NCBI GenBank assembly: GCA_015680685.1
Contig: MNCI01015786.1
Span: 20,833 to 84,832 of the forward strand
Length of the DNA stretch: 64,000 bases
DNA from: Gnetum montanum
Taxonomy: Eukaryota > Streptophyta > Gnetopsida > Gnetales > Gnetaceae
Direction of reading: 5' to 3'
The position numbers and the translations under genes were made by a program. A model generated the notes under the pieces. The model was not told where the DNA came from and searched no databases. It worked only from the letters and a program-made list of their open reading frames with translations. Below, piece after piece: positions 23,801 through 34,231 of the stretch (positions are counted from its first letter, which is position 1; the number at the start of each line of letters is the position of its first letter).

Positions 23801-24277
23801 CTAAATCATAGCAAGAAAAAATGGCATGAACAATTGGTCTATGCATTGTGGGCATATAGAACGACACATCGAACATCCATAGGTAAAACTCCATATAGTC
23901 TTGTATATGGATCTGAAGCTGTTTTACCTTTAGAATTGTAGGTTTCCTCGTTGTGGATAGTTCTCTCGGGCCTCCTCGATGAAAGTCAAAACAATGAACT
24001 ACACATTGCTGAACTACGAACACTTGATCAAATAGAATGGTACCAGAAACAACAGCGGCAACAACATAAACACGATCTGCACAAGCGTCCAATCAAAGAA
24101 ATAGATCTAGTCCTTAAGGTCACCCATGAACATCCAAACAAATTCTCAGCCAACTGAAAAGGACCTTACTTGGTCACCAAAGTGTACAATAATGGAGCAT
24201 TCAAACTTACTAACATGGATGGGAATGAGTTTGCTAATCCTACAAATCATCTGTACCTGAAACGGTACTATGTCTGA
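20857..24277 (+). pseudogene. pol: Broken pol of element A: RT, RNase H, archaeal-type RNase H, integrase
   Basis: Starts at ATG 20857 (MATKNILSTLSLDGPYGEVE), which aligns with the pol start of C. RT (about 21300-21900) has the NDYVDDITVKS catalytic motif at 21716. An in-frame loss of about 15 codons near 21965 is seen against C. First RNase H: about 22100-22480. Second, archaeal-type RNase H (22560-22970) keeps all four acidic positions (YFDGAS, NNVAEYEGLLRGL, VRGDSQLV, VDALATLA). Integrase (23250-24270) has CDICQKH, ITDNGPQF and NGQAEATKK, but WELELIEP has Glu for the first catalytic Asp. Stops near 21279, 21580, 21892, 22240, 23095, 23940 and 24157 mostly replace Gln, Arg or Trp. The 3' end reads NHLYLKRYYV. 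Confidence 0.92.
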
Positions 24278-24282
24278 TAAAC

Positions 24283-24720
24283 TTGAGGCACGTAATAGTC
24301 CTGGAATCATGACTTAAACCTAATACCACATAATAGTCCTGGCATCATGACTTAAAACTGATACCACAAAATAGTCCTGGCATCATGACTTAAAACTGAT
24401 ACCACAGAATAGACCTAGCATGATGACTTAAAAATGATACCACAGAATAGTCTTGGCATCATGACTTAAAATTGATACCACAGAGCTTTGTCTGGTACGA
24501 TGTTAAACTACGACATATGTCCACCATGACGTGAAACTAGCATCCAGAGTTCACTAAGACTATAAACTAGTTTTCCTCTTCACCGTCCGCTATGACCATA
24601 AACTAGCAATGCTTCGTCTGCTACAACGCTAAACTGGTGTTGTCCAACGGGTTATGATGTAAAACTAATCCACAATAGTCTGCTAAGACTATAAACTGGC
24701 AACATCATTGATAATTAGGC
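24283..24720 (+). repeat. 38-bp tandem repeats after integrase in element A
   Basis: About five and a half copies of a 38-bp unit (TAGTCCTGGCATCATGACTT then AAAACTGATACCACAGAA) at 24283-24490, followed to 24720 by looser copies with TATAAACTAG and TCTGCTA. It begins directly after the pol stop. Confidence 0.92.
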
Positions 24721-25885
24721 AAAGTTTGAAAAGATATGTTGCTGCAATTGGCTATGCAATGTTCCAAAAAGACTTACTGCATAATTTGTCTCATGGATCA
24801 TAATAAATTTGATGTTGTTCATGATTCTGTGTGCTTTGAAACTATACACGGTGGCTTCATCTCCATGTTTAAAGTCCTTAGTTAACCGATTCATTTATGT
24901 TTCTCTTATCTTCTTAGAGTTGTGTTTGTAGGATGACACACCTGAGGCGTTCTTGCATAGATGCACTTCATCATAATGACAAGGTATCACATTTTTCCTA
25001 ATGCACGTAACTGGGTTAATCAATCTATTCATAAGTACATTCCCAACTCCTGATACATCCCCTGTTTCTCCATCATGCCCCAATTATCCTATTCAATTAC
25101 ACCCCTAGATACATTCCACTTAGCTCAAAACTCTTAATACATTGTTGCACACTGTGACTCTCTAAGCAGTTGTGATGCAAAACATGGTACACAATACATG
25201 ATGCAAAATGCAAGCACTCAAACACGAGCATGGCACAAAAAGCAAGATCTTTCAAAAAGACCAAGAAAAGAAAAATAAAAGAATAGGAAAAGACAAAAGA
25301 AAACAAAAATAAAGGAAAAGAAAAAACAAAAAAGAAAAAGAACAAAAAGTCAAAGAGAAAAATGCACAGAAAAGGTCTTCATGACCCCGTTGACATCATA
25401 AATAAGAGACTATTGACTATTCTCATGCAAGCCCCAGGCGACAAGGCAATTTTCTTGAAAAATAGTTATACTTGTGTCTCAAAAAGACCATGTTGCACAT
25501 CATCTTGTGGCTTTGGCTGTTTACAATGGGCACTGTAAAAACCCCATAAGAGCCTCATTTCTCCAAAGAATGCACCTCCCATGTCTTGGCTCCAAGTTTG
25601 CTGAACACTAGCTATTGACAAGGACTAGAGACAGAGCTCATTCATGTGAGAGCATTCCTCTCCCACAATCCTAGCAGTAATCATAACTCTTGACCAACTC
25701 TTGGCTTCCCCTGGTTAGAACCAATCCCTTGCATCTTGAACCACATTTCCTCGATCCCATGTATTTTTGAAAATGGCACGATGACACCCAGCCAAGGGCC
25801 GATGGTTAATGTTTGATGCTTTGTTGTTCATGATGTTTTGTGCTTCTTTGTTGACACCTCTTAGGTGGATTCCTCCATACGTCAA
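24721..25885 (+). other. 3' noncoding region of element A
   Basis: Between the post-integrase repeats and the polypurine tract. Contains a purine-rich AAAGAAAA stretch at 25250-25350. No coding signal; aligns in part with 3108-3250 of C. Confidence 0.55.
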
Positions 25886-25899
25886 CAAAGAGGGGCCAA
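25886..25899 (+). other. Polypurine tract of element A
   Basis: AAAGAGGGGCCA lies directly before the 3' LTR start TGAAACACC, as in C. It primes plus-strand synthesis. Confidence 0.85.
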
Positions 25900-27573
25900 T
25901 GAAACACCACTAATTTTGGCCTAGCACTTTAAAATGAGAACGACTCAAGCCCTCTCAAAGTTTCGAAAGAAAAATTTGACTAAGGTATGGAGCTCACACC
26001 AAGCTTTCCCAAGGCATCTTGCTCACCCTCAGCATGAGAAACTTCACACAACATCAAAACTTGGCTAAAAATGATCATTTATAAGTGATTTTTGGGAGTC
26101 ACACTGCAGGTCACGCTGCCACATAACTCCAGTGTGATCAAATTTTGGAGCCTCAAAACTGACTAAAAACTACTTGATTTCAAGGGTGCAAGTCATCCTC
26201 TGGGTCCACTTTTGACAACTATGGGTCCCAACCTTCAAAAATTCTAGATTTTAGCTCAAAATTGAAATTTTTTGAGGTCATGTTGTAGGTTACACTGCAA
26301 GTCACGCTGCAGCATGAGTCCAACGTGACCTGCCAAAAGTGGCTCTGAACAGGGCACGTTTAGGCTCAAATTTTGACTTGCAGGGTCAAACACATGCAGA
26401 AAACTATTACACCCAAGAAACAAGCTTCAGAAATTCAAAAATTAGCATGAAACATGTCATTCTCCTTAGCTCACGCTGAAGGTCACGTTGCAGCATGACT
26501 CCAGCATGCCTATCCAAAATAGCTCCAAATCAAACACATTCAAATTCAAATTTAGATTTCAAATCACTCTCAAGGTTAGAAATGTTCAAGGAAATGGTTG
26601 CATTCAAGGAACAGGCTTCAAAAATCAAAATGTGGTGTCAAAAGTTTTATTTTATTTCAATCTGAGGTCACGCTGAGGACACACCTAGCATGACTACCCA
26701 GCATGACTGCCCAATGTGAGTGCAAGTAGACAAGCCTCAAAAGCCATAGAAACACCTGAATCGGTATCCTGCAGAGGTCAAAGTGGTCAAATTAAAGATC
26801 CAGAAGTCTCAAGCGAGCCAGGTTCAATTTCTCTTGTTGTAAATTATCATTTCATTGCAAATCTTCGTTTGTGGGCTTGTTAGGCCCTCACAGTCTAAAT
26901 TGTATGTATTTCCATGGGCTTGAGTGACCCTCACATTGTAAGATCCAGTGAGCCTAGTCAAGAACGTAGCTTGCCAACACATGTCCAACTCATGCACAAT
27001 TGTCCATTGGACATGTGTCACTTGATCTGCTTTCCTCTCATCTCCCAGCCATTGATTCCATTCTTAAAATTTCGCACCCGAGCCCAATCCAGCCCTATAA
27101 ATACCCTGTCAATTCACATAAATGGGGTTGGCAATTCTAGAGTTAAACATCTTAAAAACTCAAANCCCAGGGCTTGGCACTTGACTTTCCATCTGTAGCT
27201 ATGCTTTGACCAGTGCACATATTTTCTATGCAATACAACACAACTCGTTTTGCCAACCATTATACTGTTTAATCTTTTTTACATTTTTTTTTACATTTTG
27301 ATTACTATACCAATTTTGCATATGTTTCTATTTACATTTCGTGCACACTATTTACATTTTAAAACATCAGTTACGATAATCCCAACGTAATCCATTTTTT
27401 ATGCTCGGGGAAGTCCTTGGTTGATTTGCATCTAGACCATCCAAGGCACTCTACCTCTGTCTACTTTTCCAGCTTTCCCTCGAGGCGAAGGCAGGGTCAA
27501 CTATGTCTGCTTGACGATCTTTCGGTGTTCTTTATTTTCTTCCAGCCTTACACCAACAATTTAGGTTAGTACA
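25900..27573 (+). repeat. 3' LTR of element A
   Basis: Partner of 8341-10058, with the same ends (TGAAACACCACTAATTTT to TTAGGTTAGTACA) and TATA box at 27096-27103. A single N at 27165 replaces about 85 bp that the 5' LTR holds between 9580 and 9660, including the CACATCACATCACATC run. Confidence 0.93.
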
Positions 27574-27578
27574 TTGGT
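27574..27578. repeat. Target-site duplication of element A (right copy, TTGGT)
   Basis: Directly follows the 3' LTR end and differs from the left copy TCGGT (8336-8340) by one transition. Confidence 0.85.
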
Positions 27579-27680
27579 GGATGCTTCCCAGTCTATTGAC
27601 TCTGGGTTCAATTGACTTGTAAGCTCACCATGTGGACCTATCAAGGCTAGAGGTGAAGAAAGATTATGATGCATGACCAT
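27579..27680 (-). pseudogene. pol: 5' end of pol of element C
   Basis: About 34 codons on the minus strand from ATG complement(27678..27680). They align with the first residues of pol of A (GPHGE against GPYGE). The frame leads straight into complement(8335) once A and one target-site copy are set aside, showing that A inserted near codon 35 of pol. Confidence 0.82.
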
Positions 27681-28130
27681 TCTTGCTCAACTTTCCAGAA
27701 TGAGATAAATGCCAAGTTAAGTGATACCTATTTGTAGCAAAAACACATAGTAAACATTTGTAAAGAAATAATGAAATATGAATAATTGAAATAATTGTAA
27801 ACTATGATACAAATTTTGCAGTCTGCCAATTTAAGGTCGTAGTGAACTGCCTGGATGCAAAAGTTCAAAACTGCTAGTTTAAGGTCTTTGCGAACCGCTA
27901 ACTTGGTCGAAACTGTGAGCCAAAACTACTATTTTAAGGTCTTTGTAGACCGTTAATGGGTTTTTTTTTGTGAAGGTAAGTTTCTAGTCTAACGTGAGAC
28001 AAAGTTGTTGGTTAGGCCCACCTACTATGATGCAAATAGTGCTGCTATGCTATAGCGAAAGTGCTACGCTATATGGAATGTCCCACATTAATCGGGGTGC
28101 GAAAATAACAAGTTCTTTTCACTGCGTTGG
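27681..28130. other. Spacer of element C with pre-pol repeats
   Basis: About three copies of a repeat near 27825-27960 (AATTTAAGGTCGTAGTGAACTG; TTTAAGGTCTTTGCGAACCG) mark the pre-pol repeat position. GCTACGCTA words occur at 28035-28075, just upstream of the TATA box of the opposite-strand gene. Confidence 0.65.
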
Positions 28131-28131
28131 C

Positions 28132-28139
28132 TATAAATA
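28132..28139 (+). promoter_or_regulatory. TATA box of the opposite-strand gene in element C
   Basis: TATAAATA in GGCTATAAATAGGGG, about 130 bases before the ATG at 28272. The spacing fits a plant core promoter with a leader of about 100 bases. It is separate from both LTR promoters and points against gag-pol. Confidence 0.6.
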
Positions 28140-28271
28140 GGGGTTTACCCCTGGTAAACTCATTATTTTCATCATAAGTAGAAAACCCACGTCCAGAGAG
28201 TAGAGTGGTTGTGCTGACAAAGAGCAAGGCGATTTAGCATAGCAACTAAGAAAGAATCTACAACCGAGACG

Positions 28272-31200
28272 ATGGCACCTAAAAGAGAATGCAAGCACCT
28301 ACTGCTCGCGAAGGTGGACGAGGTGAAAGACACCTTGGAGCATCTGTTGTAGGCATACATCATGGTATGAGAGGAGGCTCCATTGGCCTAGTAAGTTGCT
28401 ACGCTAGCTTTTTTTTCCACGTTTCTATTATTGTTTTTACTTTCTTTTTTTAGTTTTTTTGTTTTGAAAATCTATCTTCTATCATCGTTTTGGTTGCCAT
28501 TTTGGCCATTACACCACCGTTGTTGTTGACTCGGCTGCAACGGGTGTACAGATGCTACGCTAAGGTTGCATGCAGTATTACCCAGACCACCATTGCCATG
28601 ACTGCCTCATCGCAGAGGTTTAGGTGATTCTAGCAACCTAGCATGCGAATAGCATAGTGTATGACCCTAAGGAGGGTTTGGCCACACACATGATTTGACA
28701 ACGTAACATGTGTTTAACATAGCGTAGCACGAATCATTTTTTACATTAAAGGATTTGTTGAAATGGTTGCAGCGTATTAAATTCTTTCTTATTTAAAATT
28801 CGTATTTAATTTTTTTTGTTGCTACGCTAGGGTGGTGTGTTGTGAGACTTTTAAGTCAATGCATCGATTGTATCGCATTGCTACACTATTGCCCTTGTTG
28901 TTTTGTTACGCTATATGCAAGGAAAGAGTTACGCTATGCTATTAGCAAATGGCTAATCCTATTAAGCTACATGCAAACTCCACTCGAACATAATGCTAAC
29001 ATTTGACATTGTGTTGTGTAGGGTGATGTTAAGGCCCATCTTGATTATCCTATAAATTGTAGGGATTTTGTGCTGCCTAAGCGAACCGATGGCCAACGTT
29101 CCTCCACCCCATGCATGTGTGGAGCGGCAAATAGTCTACTTCTAGGAAGGCACATGAGACTTCCTACAATTCCTCCTCTAGCACTTTAGTGTGATTATTT
29201 TGTCACACTTATTGGAGGAGGTAGCAGCCACAATTACAGAAACCCTATTGCCTGGGGCAAACTGGGGTATTCTGAAATTTCTAATCGATGGATCAATCAG
29301 GGGCAAGTAGGCAAGAGGATCCAGTCAACATCCAAAAAGCTTCAGGCATCTCACTTGGATATGGCAAATGCATGAATATAATTGCTACCACCTATACAAC
29401 ACGTTGTTCATTGCTCGCCATATGGGAACCTGTTTTCAGAACAAACCAAGAACCATTTATTATGCTGACGGGTGAGTTCTGTAAACATATTCCGCTACGT
29501 TATCTAATGCATGCTACACTATGCAAAAAATGTTAACAGTGTATGTGCTCTTTTTGTTACCAGGATTTACATCAACAAGAGTGGGCCTCATGGTGATACT
29601 GATGCCTTAGCCTTAGCACAGATGGCACTGCGAGAGTTTTCCTCCACTGGGAATACGTGCGCTGGTGTGATAGGCCAATGCGGGGGTGAATACAAAACCT
29701 ATCCAACCTTGTACTCCCTATTTTACAATAGGCGTAAGGAGTTCGGTTGGTTGGATAGGGATTGGACATCCCTTAGGCTGACCACCGTTGAAGACGTGTC
29801 GGTGGACCTCCCACCATTTTCGTCGTCATTCAAACCTAATATGCTAGACCGTGAATTTATGTTTGCATGTTCAAGTGTTGTTCCTATTTTTCTTCTATTT
29901 TTTGCTTTGTTTATATTTTTACTTTTTCTTTTTGTAAACTTCTACAATGGGAAAGAAATCCTAGGAGGTGACAGTGATCACCTCTAGGAATAATGAGTCT
30001 AACATTTATTTCAAGTATAGGGAGGTGGACGAGACCCAACACTGGCTTTGCAATGGGGCCTCGGAGTTGCTTGTCAACAACCTTCAGGACACTAGGCTCA
30101 TGGAGTTGTTCTTGGCCATGAACCCAAGCATCCTTTCTTCCGAGATGCTTGCCCTAGCCGACTCCTTTTCTGAAAGAGCAGACTGCTTCCGCAGATGTGT
30201 CTATAGTGTGCTAGTGGTCCCTGAGATTAACGACCAACTATTTGTGGATCTCTTTGGTATCCCTTCTAATGGTCTCCTCATGGGAGCAAAGACCAAAAAT
30301 GAGGCAAACCATCAAGGGGACATTGAGGAGTAGCTAGGGGCAGAGAAGGCTCGCAAGGGGATCCATATTAAAGTAGCTACACTGAGAGTGGCCAAAATGG
30401 TTGACCCTATCTTCTGTGCCTATGCTTTCCCCAAGCTACTCTCCCAAGGAAAGATCATTGAGATTGAGAAAGCTTGGGTAATGAGAGAGGTCATGGAAGA
30501 GGGGGCCCGTTACAATTGGACCAAGCATCTTTGCAAAGGTTTGCAGGCTGAAATGATCAAGCTTCATCAGAAGCCTGAATCCCATTTCAATGTGCATCAT
30601 GCCTTTTTTGTAGCTTGCTTGTGGAACTTTGTGGAATTCTTGGTAGTCTATGAGAATGGAGTCTAGGTGATGCAAAATCGTAACCAGATTTCCAAATAAT
30701 GGCTTTGCCAAGTCTTCCACACCACCCGATCCCAAGATCCCCTAGAAGCTATTGGGGAGTCATTTTCAATGACGACTAGGAATCGGGTGGCCCGCAACTT
30801 CCATGGCTAGGACAACATAGGAAAGGCATCCCCTACTACTACAAGTAGCTTATCAAAGGGGAAATGCCTCATTACAGAGATGGTGGCCACTAAGCTATAG
30901 CCCAAAAGGTCTCATCCAATTGAGAAGCCTCCCCATACAAACAAAAAAGGAGGGCAGAAATTACGGTTCAAGCTTCACAAAATACAGCCTCCCATTGGTA
31001 AATGCTTTTTCTTTTTATTTGTTATTTTTTTTGTTTGGTTTATGCTTTCTATGTTGTGCTACGTTAGGTAGCGTAGCACAATGTAGCATCTGTTTCAAGT
31101 TAGTCTACTTTTGCCTAATGTAAACACACTTTATTAGCAGAGGAAGAAGAAGAAGAAGAAGGCAAAGAAGAGGTGACGGCCCCTGAAATGGGGGTGACTA

Positions 31201-32897
31201 ATAAAGATGCAAGGGTCCTAACCACAGATGAAAGGGCCCTGGTCAAGAAAGAAGGAGCTCTCACTACAAAGGAAGGGGCTCTCATCGATGAGGAAAATGC
31301 TCTTGCTGACGAGGAGGGCATTTCTACCAATGAGGAGGACTCCCTTGTTGATGAGGAGGACACTCAAAATAGGCCCGTGTCAACCAGGAAGGGACCTCTG
31401 TTGATGATCCCTTTGCTTAATTTAGTTTAGTGTCAGAGGAGCAGATGAACACAGAGGGCGCTACCATGTTGCTGAGTCAACAAGAAGAAGCAGAGCTACA
31501 ACTAGATGCTGGTGAGTTTGACTACATACTCGATAGTATGTCAATGGGCGACCCCCCCCCCCCTATCCCACTATCACCCCTGAGGGTTTCCTGGGTAGGA
31601 GCCTTTACACTGTCATTTGTGTTGCTCATCAGCTTTATTGTAGTTCTCTCGATCATAACTAACATGTTTTGTATGTAGCAGACACCATTGTTGACACTGC
31701 ATGACCTTCTTCGATCCACTTGCAACCATGGGCTGAGACCCCTGATAAGTTTGCGTTCATGCAGGGGGTGGTCGATGACATGATCATCCATCTCAAGCAA
31801 ATCAATCCAGAAGTGGGTAAGTGAAGTAGCTATGCTAGGCCTTTTAAATGCTACGTGAAGCCTTTTGGATTGCTAAACTTTGCTACGCTACTATGCCTAA
31901 TACATTTCTATGTGCGGTCGATAGCCTCTTACCTCAAGTGGGACCTAAAACAAGCAGTCAAGGTCGACGCCATGCCTGCATTTCCACCAAAAGTGATCAA
32001 AGTACCTTGTTGCATATACGACAAGGCTAGCGAATCTGCATTGTACTCGGCACACTCCCTATGGGAGTGCAAGCGTGTAAACGAAGACCTATGAAAACGG
32101 GTCCAAAAGCTTGATAAGGAGAAGGCCAATCTGACCACTATGGTGAGAGACCTCCACTTCAAGAATGAGTTCTTATTGGCCAGAGATACCAATGATGGCA
32201 GTTGGCACATAGCTATCATTGATCATGCAAGATATTAGACAGCCATGTAATGCAACAATAAGGCCATGCACAAAATAATTGAACAGTGAATGTAAATGAA
32301 CTTGTTGGCCCAGAAGAACCAAGATTGGAAAGATTATATTGCAAGAGTTTAGGAGTGGGGGTAGTCCCAGAAAAACCATAAGCATATGTATAAACTAGAA
32401 TGTGCCACCTACCGTAAATAGTACCAGGACACTTCTATTAAGTTGTATACTCATGAAGTGTTCCTGGATGTCATTGGTGCTTCTAGGACTTACGAAAAGT
32501 TCATGCAACAAGTGATGGTCAATGAATCCCCTGAACGGGAAGTGAGTTTCCCTATGGGTGAGACTGCCACTGCTTCCTTTTCTCCAGGACTCCTAAGATG
32601 GACAATTGTTGAAAAGGAGAAAGTTGCAGCAGACATTGACTTGGGAGATAGGCACTGGGCAAACATCACTGAAGAATAGGTCCAGCAACACCTCGGGACC
32701 GGCTTGGATCACATACCTCCTAAGACAGGCATGGGGCCGTCTCAGGTTAGTCACTTTCTTGCAGTGCAACAATTTATTTCATTCTAGCTTTTATTGTGAC
32801 TCTAGCTGCTACTTCATTTTCTATAATACAGAATCCAGATGAAGAAGTAAGGCCCTTTGAGGGTGAAAATAATGATGCAGAGGAAGATGATGCATGA
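28272..32897 (+). pseudogene. Multi-exon gene on the strand opposite to gag-pol, in element C
   Basis: Unrecognised protein of perhaps 700 residues, homologous to 14717-18640 of A. Exon 1: ATG 28272 to 28390 (MAPKRECKHLLLAKVDEV), donor GTAAGT. Intron 28391-29021. Exon 2: 29022-29471, with HFSVIILSHLLEEV. Intron 29472-29563. Exon 3 from 29564, with REFSSTGNTCAGVIGQ. An exon from 29965 after CCTAG, with LMELFLAMNPSILSSEM and, past a stop, RYNWTKHLCKGLQAEMI and FVEFLVVYENG, ends at 30997. Intron 30998-31140. Then an acidic EE-repeat part, LQPWAETPDKFAFMQGVVDD ending at 31816 (GTAAGT), a charged coiled-coil-like part (31930-32200), and last intron 32746-32831 before an acidic tail (GENNDAEEDDA). 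Stops are mostly of the CAG-to-TAG kind. It could be a captured host gene or an element-encoded accessory protein. Confidence 0.82.
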
Positions 32898-32997
32898 CAA
32901 CAAGGGCTCTTATTTGTATTTTTGAAAGACTATTGCAAACATTATTTAATTGAGATTTTGAATGGAAAATGAATTATGACAAGATTCATTTTATTTT

Positions 32998-33425
32998 GGC
33001 CTACGTATTATCTATGCTATTCATTTTTATCTTTTTTCGTCTTAGTTTTAGGCCATTTCGGGCCATGGTCATGTGTTAAGGAAAAGAGTTTTTATTTGCT
33101 TTTTTATTTTGAATTGCCAATTTTAGGCCTTGGCAGGCCGCAGCGATAGTTTAAGGCCATTCTGACCCATTGCTAGTTTTAGGCCATTTCGGGCCATTGT
33201 GTAAACGCGAGGTAAAGAATTTTGTCAGTTTTATGCCTTAGCAGGCTGTGGGGTGATGCAGATGGAAAATATTTCTAGTTTTAGGCCTTAGCAAGCCATT
33301 GCATAATGTGAATGGAAAATTTTGCTAGTTTTAGGCCTTAGCAGGCCATGGCGTAATGTAAACGGAGGATTTTGCTAGTTTTAGGCCCTACCAAGCCATG
33401 GCGTAATGTAAACGAATGATATGTG
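32998..33425. repeat. About 50-bp tandem repeats after protease in element C
   Basis: Four to five copies of a unit with TGCTAGTTTTAGGCCTTAGC, AGGCCATGGCG and TAATGTAAACGGAGGATTT (clearest 33225-33420), preceded by looser copies with GGCCATTTCGGGCCAT. It sits between the opposite-strand gene and protease, as 14125-14420 does in A. Confidence 0.88.
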
Positions 33426-33583
33426 AATGATTTAAAAGACTAAATTAGGCACCTAGCATAGATGAATGAATGTGGAGCAAACAAGAAATAAATGTACAAC
33501 GAATGTTAACTTGGTAGGAAGCAGAGTTGCCATGCTATACGCAACTACTTTCTGACCCATCGTGGATTTGGTGAGATGTAAGG

Positions 33584-34231
33584 CTAAGAGGCTTTATTAC
33601 AGCATTTTTCTACATTGTCATCTTCTACTTGAAAAGGCAACTCAGCCCATGCAGTTTCATTTTCTAAGCCGATATGTTGGGCCGACTCTTTCATCAAATA
33701 GTTAGTGTCGATGAAGACAAGCACCTCATTATCAGAGGTGATGACCTCTGAACCCTGCTCCATATCTACATTGTTTATTGCTTGTATTTCGACCTTGTCA
33801 CTGTGGATCACCACCTCCCTACCTGCATAGGATATATGGATTTCCTAATGTATGGATGAAGCAATGGTCCTAAGTTGGGCTAACCATGACCTCCCTAGGA
33901 TCAGGTTAAACCCAGGAATCTCTTCCACCATGATAAACATTGCATTTGTGGGAGACTGGGCCCCTACCACAAAGTCAATGTGGACAGTGCCTTTCATCAC
34001 GACCCATGCCCCATTGAATGACTTCAAGCATGACGTTGTCATGGGTTTGATTTGGTCTACCAAACCCAGTTTATCCACAATGGGGAATGGAATAACGTTC
34101 GTGGAAGCCCCGTCATCAACATGTACTCTTCGGAACTTATGTTGGCCAACTTGAGTTCTGATGGATAGAGGTTTTGTAGTCACCTGACCCTTTTCAGGGT
34201 CTTCCCTAATGAAATCGACATAGAATGTCAA
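33584..34231 (-). pseudogene. Aspartic protease region of element C
   Basis: Minus-strand frame 33845-34231 holds RRVHVDDGASTNVIPFPI with the catalytic Asp-Asp-Gly and FNLILGRSWLAQL with the second half of the fold. A stop separates it from the acidic tail 33584-33814, which contains WAELPFQVEDD. Both parts align with the protease of A. It is the best preserved gene of C, yet the one stop and lost downstream frame make it a relic. Confidence 0.85.

Larger units (their letters stand above)
8341..27573 (+). mobile_element. Tat-type Ty3/gypsy element A, inserted into pol of element C
   Basis: About 19.2 kb between two 1.7-kb LTRs. Order: LTR (8341-10058), primer site (10065), repeat-rich leader, gag (10409-13105), protease (13110-14119), repeats (14125-14420), gene on the opposite strand (14717-18640), 36-bp repeats (18936-19330), short repeats (20680-20760), pol (20857-24277), 38-bp repeats (24283-24500), noncoding region, polypurine tract (25886), LTR (25900-27573). 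Orientation is opposite to host element C. A is younger than C, since it interrupts it, but its genes also carry many stops. Confidence 0.94.

Noticed and set aside
24490-24720. CRISPR-like array in the post-integrase repeats
   Set aside because: Units are head-to-tail tandem repeats without unique spacers, in a plant retrotransposon.
29511-29987. A complete single-exon gene of 158 codons with a hydrophobic C-terminal segment
   Set aside because: Only the middle aligns with the gene in A; the start lies in an intron and the hydrophobic end is probably T-rich intron sequence read through.
31115-31363. Minus-strand Ser-rich frame
   Set aside because: Reverse strand of the acidic Glu-rich exon of the opposite-strand gene in C.
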